From: BOG-908 sp963751795
GTDB lineage: Bacteria > Pseudomonadota > Alphaproteobacteria > Acetobacterales > Acetobacteraceae
Reading direction: 5' to 3'
Length of the DNA stretch: 64,000 bases
Assembly: GCA_963751795.1 (NCBI GenBank)
Contig: CAVVVI010000003.1
Span: 62,001 to 126,000, forward strand
The notes under the pieces are model-generated. The model worked only from the letters and a program-made list of their open reading frames with translations. It was not told the DNA's origin and did no database searches. A program made the translations under genes and the position numbers. Shown here in pieces: positions 60,521 through 64,000 of the stretch. The first letter of the stretch is position 1. Each line of letters starts with the position of its first letter.

Positions 60521-61864
60521 TTACGGCTGGTAGGTTTTGAGGAACTGGGTGACGTTGGTGGGTTGGGCGGTGTTGGTTTCGCCGAAGCTGACGATGGTGT
60601 TGCTGTTGTCGTCGGTGAGGCAGGTGTTCGGGCCGGTTTGGGTCCAGCCGAGGACTGGGTCGAGGTGGGTGGGGTGGTTCCAGGGGGCGGTTGTGGAGGG
60701 GCGGGTGTTGGCGAAGCCGCCGGTTTGGGTTTGTACCCAGGCTAGGACTGCCTGGCCGGTGCTGGAGGAGGCGTAGCAGACGGCGCTGATGGTGGCGTGG
60801 GCGGTAGCGATCGTTGCGGGCGTGGTCCACTGGTTCGACGCGAGGCTGCCTGGCAGGGCGTTGATGCGGGAGGCGGTGCTGGTTGCGTGCAGCAGCAGGA
60901 GCGTGGCGTTGCCGGCGCCGTCGGTTCCGAAGCCGGCGGCTGTGGTGTTCGGATCGGTGCTGACGGTGGTGCCTGCGCTCCAGGCCTGGCCGGCGCCGGT
61001 CTGCGTGAAGATGGTGATGGCGCCGGCATCGTCCGTCGATGTGACGCCGATGCGGCCGGCATCGTCGATGGCGAGGAGGGCGTGGTGGCGGTTGTTCAGG
61101 CGGCCGCCGAGCAGGGGTGAGGTGTCGGGCGTGTGCGCGGGCGAGAGCCGGGTGACGGACAGCGCGTCGCTGGTGTGGCAGCCGACGCGGCCGCAGCCGA
61201 CGATGGCGTTGTCGTAGGCGATGGCGAGATCGCCGTTGCGGGCGAGGGCTGCGCCGGCGAGGGAGAGGTAGGAGGGGTTGTCGGCACCGCTGGCGACGGC
61301 CTGGCTGGCGCCCCAGGGCTGGCCGGCTGGCGCGATTGTGGCGCCGATGACCGGCACCGAGTAGCCGGATACGCCGCTGATGCTCCACACGGCGGCGCTA
61401 TCGCCGCCCGGGTTGGAGAGGGCGCGGACGGTGCCGAAGCCGCGGCCCGAGGTGAGGAGGGTGGGGGCGGTCCAGCTCGTGCCGTGGCGGGTGGATGCGA
61501 AGATCTGGGCGATGGCCGTTTGGCTGTCGCTGGTCTGTTCCGCCCAGATCACTGTGGGCTCGCCGGCGGGCGACAGGGTTGCCCCGACCGAGGTGATTGC
61601 GGGGCCCGATGGCACGATGGTGGCGGGCTGCCAGTGGCGCGTGGCGTCGCCGGTGCGCAGCATGATGCGGGCGCAGATGGCCGATGGTGTGCAGGGCTGC
61701 GGCTGTGCCCAGACCGCGACGAGCGCGCCGGTGGCGTTGGCGGCCGTGAAGACCGGTACGGGGGTTTGGGCGAGGGCGACGCTGCGTTGCCACGTGCCGG
61801 CGGCTGAGGCGGTGGCCGATGCGGAGCCGAGCAGGCAGGCGGCGAGCAGTGCGGAAGTTCTCAC
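60521..61864 (-). CDS. Exported BNR/sialidase-like beta-propeller protein
   Basis: 447 residues from GTG 61864, preferred to a TTG at 61888 because AGGG precedes it and the signal peptide (RTSALLAACLLGSASATASAA) starts there. Repeated 'W..P..L.......V.A.....G...AVW' blades (TSWTAPTLLTSGRGFG, QPWGASQAVASG, QAWSAGTTVST, NQWTTPATIAT) fit a BNR-type propeller. Cysteines pair in several loops. The next exported protein gene starts about 160 bases downstream on the same strand; they may be related in function. Confidence 0.6.
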   Translation of the reverse strand: MRTSALLAACLLGSASATASAAGTWQRSVALAQTPVPVFTAANATGALVAVWAQPQPCTPSAICARIMLRTGDATRHWQPATIVPSGPAITSVGATLSPAGEPTVIWAEQTSDSQTAIAQIFASTRHGTSWTAPTLLTSGRGFGTVRALSNPGGDSAAVWSISGVSGYSVPVIGATIAPAGQPWGASQAVASGADNPSYLSLAGAALARNGDLAIAYDNAIVGCGRVGCHTSDALSVTRLSPAHTPDTSPLLGGRLNNRHHALLAIDDAGRIGVTSTDDAGAITIFTQTGAGQAWSAGTTVSTDPNTTAAGFGTDGAGNATLLLLHATSTASRINALPGSLASNQWTTPATIATAHATISAVCYASSSTGQAVLAWVQTQTGGFANTRPSTTAPWNHPTHLDPVLGWTQTGPNTCLTDDNSNTIVSFGETNTAQPTNVTQFLKTYQP

Positions 61865-61996
61865 GGACGCATCCCTGGACGTTTGCAATTCGACGCAGAA
61901 TGGTGCGTCACCGTCTGTTAAGCAAGCGCAATGAAAGAAAGTGTCCGCTTTATCTTGCCTCCCTAAACCCGCTCAAAACCGCGCGCTCCTGCACCT

Positions 61997-62527
61997 TCAG
62001 TCCCTCTGCAACACCAACCAGTCGCCCTTGTAGCAATAAAAGAAAGTCTCGGTTGAGGTCCCGTCCTGGATAATCGGTCGGTTGGTTTTTAAACCATCGG
62101 GACCATGCCGTATTTTGCGTGCGTATGCCTTTGCTTCCGGTTCCGATCGCTCGAACGAAAGCGCATCCGCAAGATACACAAATTCAGAAAGCCGCAGACT
62201 TTCGGCGACTATTCGCAATCCGTGCGGATGCCACGGCCAATGAAGATAAGGGGGACATTGGCCGTGGAGAACGGTGTCATTTCCTTCGAAAACCAAGAGA
62301 AAGTCTCTATCTGTGCGTTGGCACCAGAAAATCTTACTGACAGGCTTTTCCGCAGGTCTGCCGGAAGAATAGTCTGCAATCTGCATAGGGCCTTCCACGT
62401 CTTCAGCTGGTTCCTGAACACCACTGCAGCCGAGCTTTTCCATCTGATTTTGGCTATACGACGGCGCCGCTACCGCGCAGCACGAAACAAACGTAAGAGC
62501 GAAGGCGACCCGTCCTACCTCTTGCAT
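61997..62527 (-). CDS. Exported or membrane-anchored protein of unknown function
   Basis: 176 residues from ATG 62527. A short hydrophobic N-terminus (VAFALTFVSCCAVAAPSYSQ) may be a signal with a lipobox-like SC. The rest is polar with several Cys (LGCSG, FWCQRTD, GQCPPYLH, FYCYKGDW). Codon use and lower GC differ from neighbours. No family recognised. The region 62528-62745 upstream holds no assignable gene. Confidence 0.5.
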   Translation of the reverse strand: MQEVGRVAFALTFVSCCAVAAPSYSQNQMEKLGCSGVQEPAEDVEGPMQIADYSSGRPAEKPVSKIFWCQRTDRDFLLVFEGNDTVLHGQCPPYLHWPWHPHGLRIVAESLRLSEFVYLADALSFERSEPEAKAYARKIRHGPDGLKTNRPIIQDGTSTETFFYCYKGDWLVLQRD

Positions 62528-62745
62528 CGCTCAGTGACCGCCCGTCGGAGCCCGAAGTTTTGCTGCTCGGCAGATACAGCTTGCCCGCATGATCGATGCC
62601 TCCGCCATTGTGCTGCCACCATTGAGCCGAAACGATCGTCCGTCGCACTTCATCCATGTTACCGTTCGACGCGACCGTATGCACGTGGACAGGGCAGTAA
62701 CGCGACACAAGAGCACGCCTGCACGCAACAACCCGCGACAGCCCG

Positions 62746-62792
62746 ACAAAAGTCTTTTGCTTCTTTTCTTCAGAAAAGAAGACCTTGCCTTA
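62746..62792. repeat. Dispersed hairpin repeat A, left half (inverted)
   Basis: Matches the reverse complement of 9583-9630, including the CTTCTTTTCTtcAGAAAAGAAG stem. It lies just past the hemB stop and could serve as its terminator. Confidence 0.75.
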
Positions 62793-62803
62793 ACCTTCGA
62801 GCA

Positions 62804-63796
62804 TCACCCCCGCAAAACGCGCGCGGCGTCCACGGCGAAATACGTCAGCACGCCGGCGGCGCCGGCGCGTTTGAAGGCGAGGAGGCTTTCGAGCATGGCG
62901 GCTTGGCGGTCGATCCAGCCGCGTTCGGCGGCGGCGGTGATCATCGCGTATTCGCCGCTGACCTGGTAGGCGAAGGTTGGGATTTCGAAGCGTGTGGCGA
63001 CGCGGGCGACGATGTCGAGATAGGGCATGCCGGGTTTGACCATGACCATGTCGGCGCCTTCGGCGATGTCGGTTTCGACTTCGCGCATGGCTTCGTCGGA
63101 ATTGGCCGGGTCCATTTGGTAGGTTTTCTTGTCGCCGACGAGTGACTTGGCCGAGCCGAGGGCGTCGCGGAACGGGCCGTAGAAGGCGCTCGCGTATTTG
63201 GCGGCGTAGCTCATGATGGTGGTGTGGGTGAGGCCTTCGGCGTCGAGTGCGGCGCGGATGCGGGCGACGCGGCCGTCCATCATGTCGGATGGTGCGATGG
63301 TGTCGATGCCGGCGTGGGCCTGGTTGGTGGCCTGGCGGGTGAGGATGGCGAGTGTTTCGTCGTTGGCGATGAGGCCGTTGCGGATGACGCCGTCGTGGCC
63401 GTGGTCGGTGTAGGGATCGAGGGCGACGTCGCCGATGAGGCCGATCTGCGGGTAGGCGGATTTCACCAGGCGGGCGGCGCGGCAGATGAGGTTGTCGGGG
63501 TTCAGCGCCTCGGTGCCCTCGGCGTTTTTGCGTTCGGGGGGCGTGGCGGGGAACAGGGCGATGGCGGGGATGCCGAGGGTTGCGGCGTCCGCAATGTGGG
63601 CTTCGAGGCGGTCCAGCGTGACGCGGTGGATTCCGGGCATGGCGGCGACGGGCGTGGTCTGGCCGGTGCCTTCGATGAGGAAGACGGGCCAGATCAGGTC
63701 ATCGACGCCGAGGGTGTGTTCGGCGACGAGGCGGCGGGTCCAGGGTTGGGCGCGCAGGCGGCGGGGGCGGCCGGCGGGGAAGGGTGCGAACCTCAC
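62804..63796 (-). CDS. hemB: Delta-aminolevulinic acid dehydratase (porphobilinogen synthase)
   Basis: 330 residues from GTG 63796, which overlaps the permease stop as GTGA. HemB landmarks: LIWPVFLIEG, DVALDPYTDHGHDG (metal region of the Mg-type class), PSDMMDGRVARIR, YAAKYASAFYGPFR with the active lysine and MVKPGMPYLDI with the Schiff-base lysine, then FAYQVSGEYAM. The metal-site lacks the triple Cys, as in Mg2+-dependent enzymes. Second step of tetrapyrrole synthesis from aminolevulinate. Repeat A follows the stop. Confidence 0.95.
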   Translation of the reverse strand: MRFAPFPAGRPRRLRAQPWTRRLVAEHTLGVDDLIWPVFLIEGTGQTTPVAAMPGIHRVTLDRLEAHIADAATLGIPAIALFPATPPERKNAEGTEALNPDNLICRAARLVKSAYPQIGLIGDVALDPYTDHGHDGVIRNGLIANDETLAILTRQATNQAHAGIDTIAPSDMMDGRVARIRAALDAEGLTHTTIMSYAAKYASAFYGPFRDALGSAKSLVGDKKTYQMDPANSDEAMREVETDIAEGADMVMVKPGMPYLDIVARVATRFEIPTFAYQVSGEYAMITAAAERGWIDRQAAMLESLLAFKRAGAAGVLTYFAVDAARVLRG

Positions 63797-64000
63797 GCGC
63801 CGCGGCGGAGCCGGCTGTGGCGGCGGCTGTAGCCGAAATAGATGACCAGGCCGATCAGCAGCCAGACCATGGAGAGCAGTTTGGTTTGCAGCGGCAGCGA
63901 GGCCATGAGCGCGCCGCAGACGATGATGCCGAGGGCCGGCACGTAGGGCGAGTAGGGGGTGCGGAAGGCGCGCGGGCGATCGGGATCGGTGCGGCGCAGG
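63793..64000 (-). CDS. Amino-acid permease (APC family), C-terminal fragment
   Basis: The last 68 codons before TGA 63793; the 5' part is beyond the right edge. RRTDPDRPRAFRTPYSPYVP, then GIIVCGALMASLPLQTK and SMVWLLIGLVIYFGYSRRHS are the last two transmembrane segments and tail of cationic-amino-acid-type APC transporters (the 'RxFRTPxxPxVP' and 'IGLxIYFxYxRxHS' pattern). Its stop overlaps the hemB start. Confidence 0.8.
   Translation of the reverse strand, partial: LRRTDPDRPRAFRTPYSPYVPALGIIVCGALMASLPLQTKLLSMVWLLIGLVIYFGYSRRHSRLRRGA

Noticed and set aside
62528..62745. A small minus-strand gene upstream of the unknown exported protein
   Set aside because: Two short frames exist, but neither has a ribosome site or recognisable composition.

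Overview
The window is very GC-rich, with a strong G/C bias at third codon positions, and carries genes typical of an alphaproteobacterium. The best fit is the Acetobacteraceae (Rhodospirillales): hisC-tyrA coupling, hrcA/grpE, a Cox11-type CtaG, tamAB, a Flp pilin, an XdhC/MocA operon and several exported proteins with 'LYGTT..GG' repeats. This placement is inference from gene content and composition; no rRNA or tRNA gene was seen.

Layout. 1-2.2 kb: the 5' two-thirds of a lower-GC gene for a nuclease plus nSTAND3 ATPase (probable anti-phage protein), cut by the left edge. 2.3-4.4 kb: tyrA and hisC, overlapping ATGA-style. 4.4-7.1 kb: a divergent three-gene operon (XdhC N-half, XdhC C-half, molybdopterin-binding/MobA-like fusion) for maturing molybdenum hydroxylases. 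7.1-7.6 kb: two tandem, related small membrane proteins. 7.6-15.6 kb: acyltransferase, PEP-CTERM protein, old yellow enzyme, PIG-V-like mannosyltransferase, GST and a GT61 transferase. 15.6-17.9 kb: lower-GC unknown genes. 18-24.5 kb: PfpI protein and tamBA. 24.7-27.9 kb: MFS exporter, then a frameshifted Sll1717-type P-loop ATPase. 28-31.6 kb: PhoR-like kinase, LpoA-like lipoprotein, rsmI. 31.7-35 kb: unknown membrane protein, GT4 transferase, exported glycosidase-like protein. 35-38.2 kb: hrcA and grpE separated by two unrelated genes. 38.4-42 kb: CHAP protein, RidA, lipoprotein, His-rich exported protein, unknowns. 42.2-44 kb: type II restriction-modification pair with an out-of-frame junction. 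44.3-53.2 kb: trpS (frameshifted here), chemotaxis receptor, cupredoxin, 14-repeat exported protein, AhpD and AhpC, ctaG, UPF0178, hydrolase. 53.2-55.5 kb: IS66 remnant and IS5-type element beside a Flp pilin gene. 55.6-62.5 kb: two glycosyltransferase-like genes, C13 peptidase, VOC protein and exported repeat proteins. 62.8-64 kb: hemB and the 3' end of an amino-acid permease.

Two families of hairpin-rich intergenic repeats recur (A: 9.6, 17.9, 62.8 kb; B: 38.3, 44.3, 50.4, 56.5 kb). Core genes are punctuated by short lower-GC patches, three of which carry defence-type genes (nSTAND3 nuclease, P-loop ATPase, R-M). Several genes, including the normally essential trpS, are broken by single-base shifts. 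That pattern suggests residual indel errors in the sequence as much as true pseudogenes, so frameshift-based claims should be treated cautiously.

No CRISPR array, prophage or integrated plasmid was seen. The most unusual material is the nSTAND3 nuclease, the R-M junction, the paired small membrane proteins and the composite hairpin repeats.
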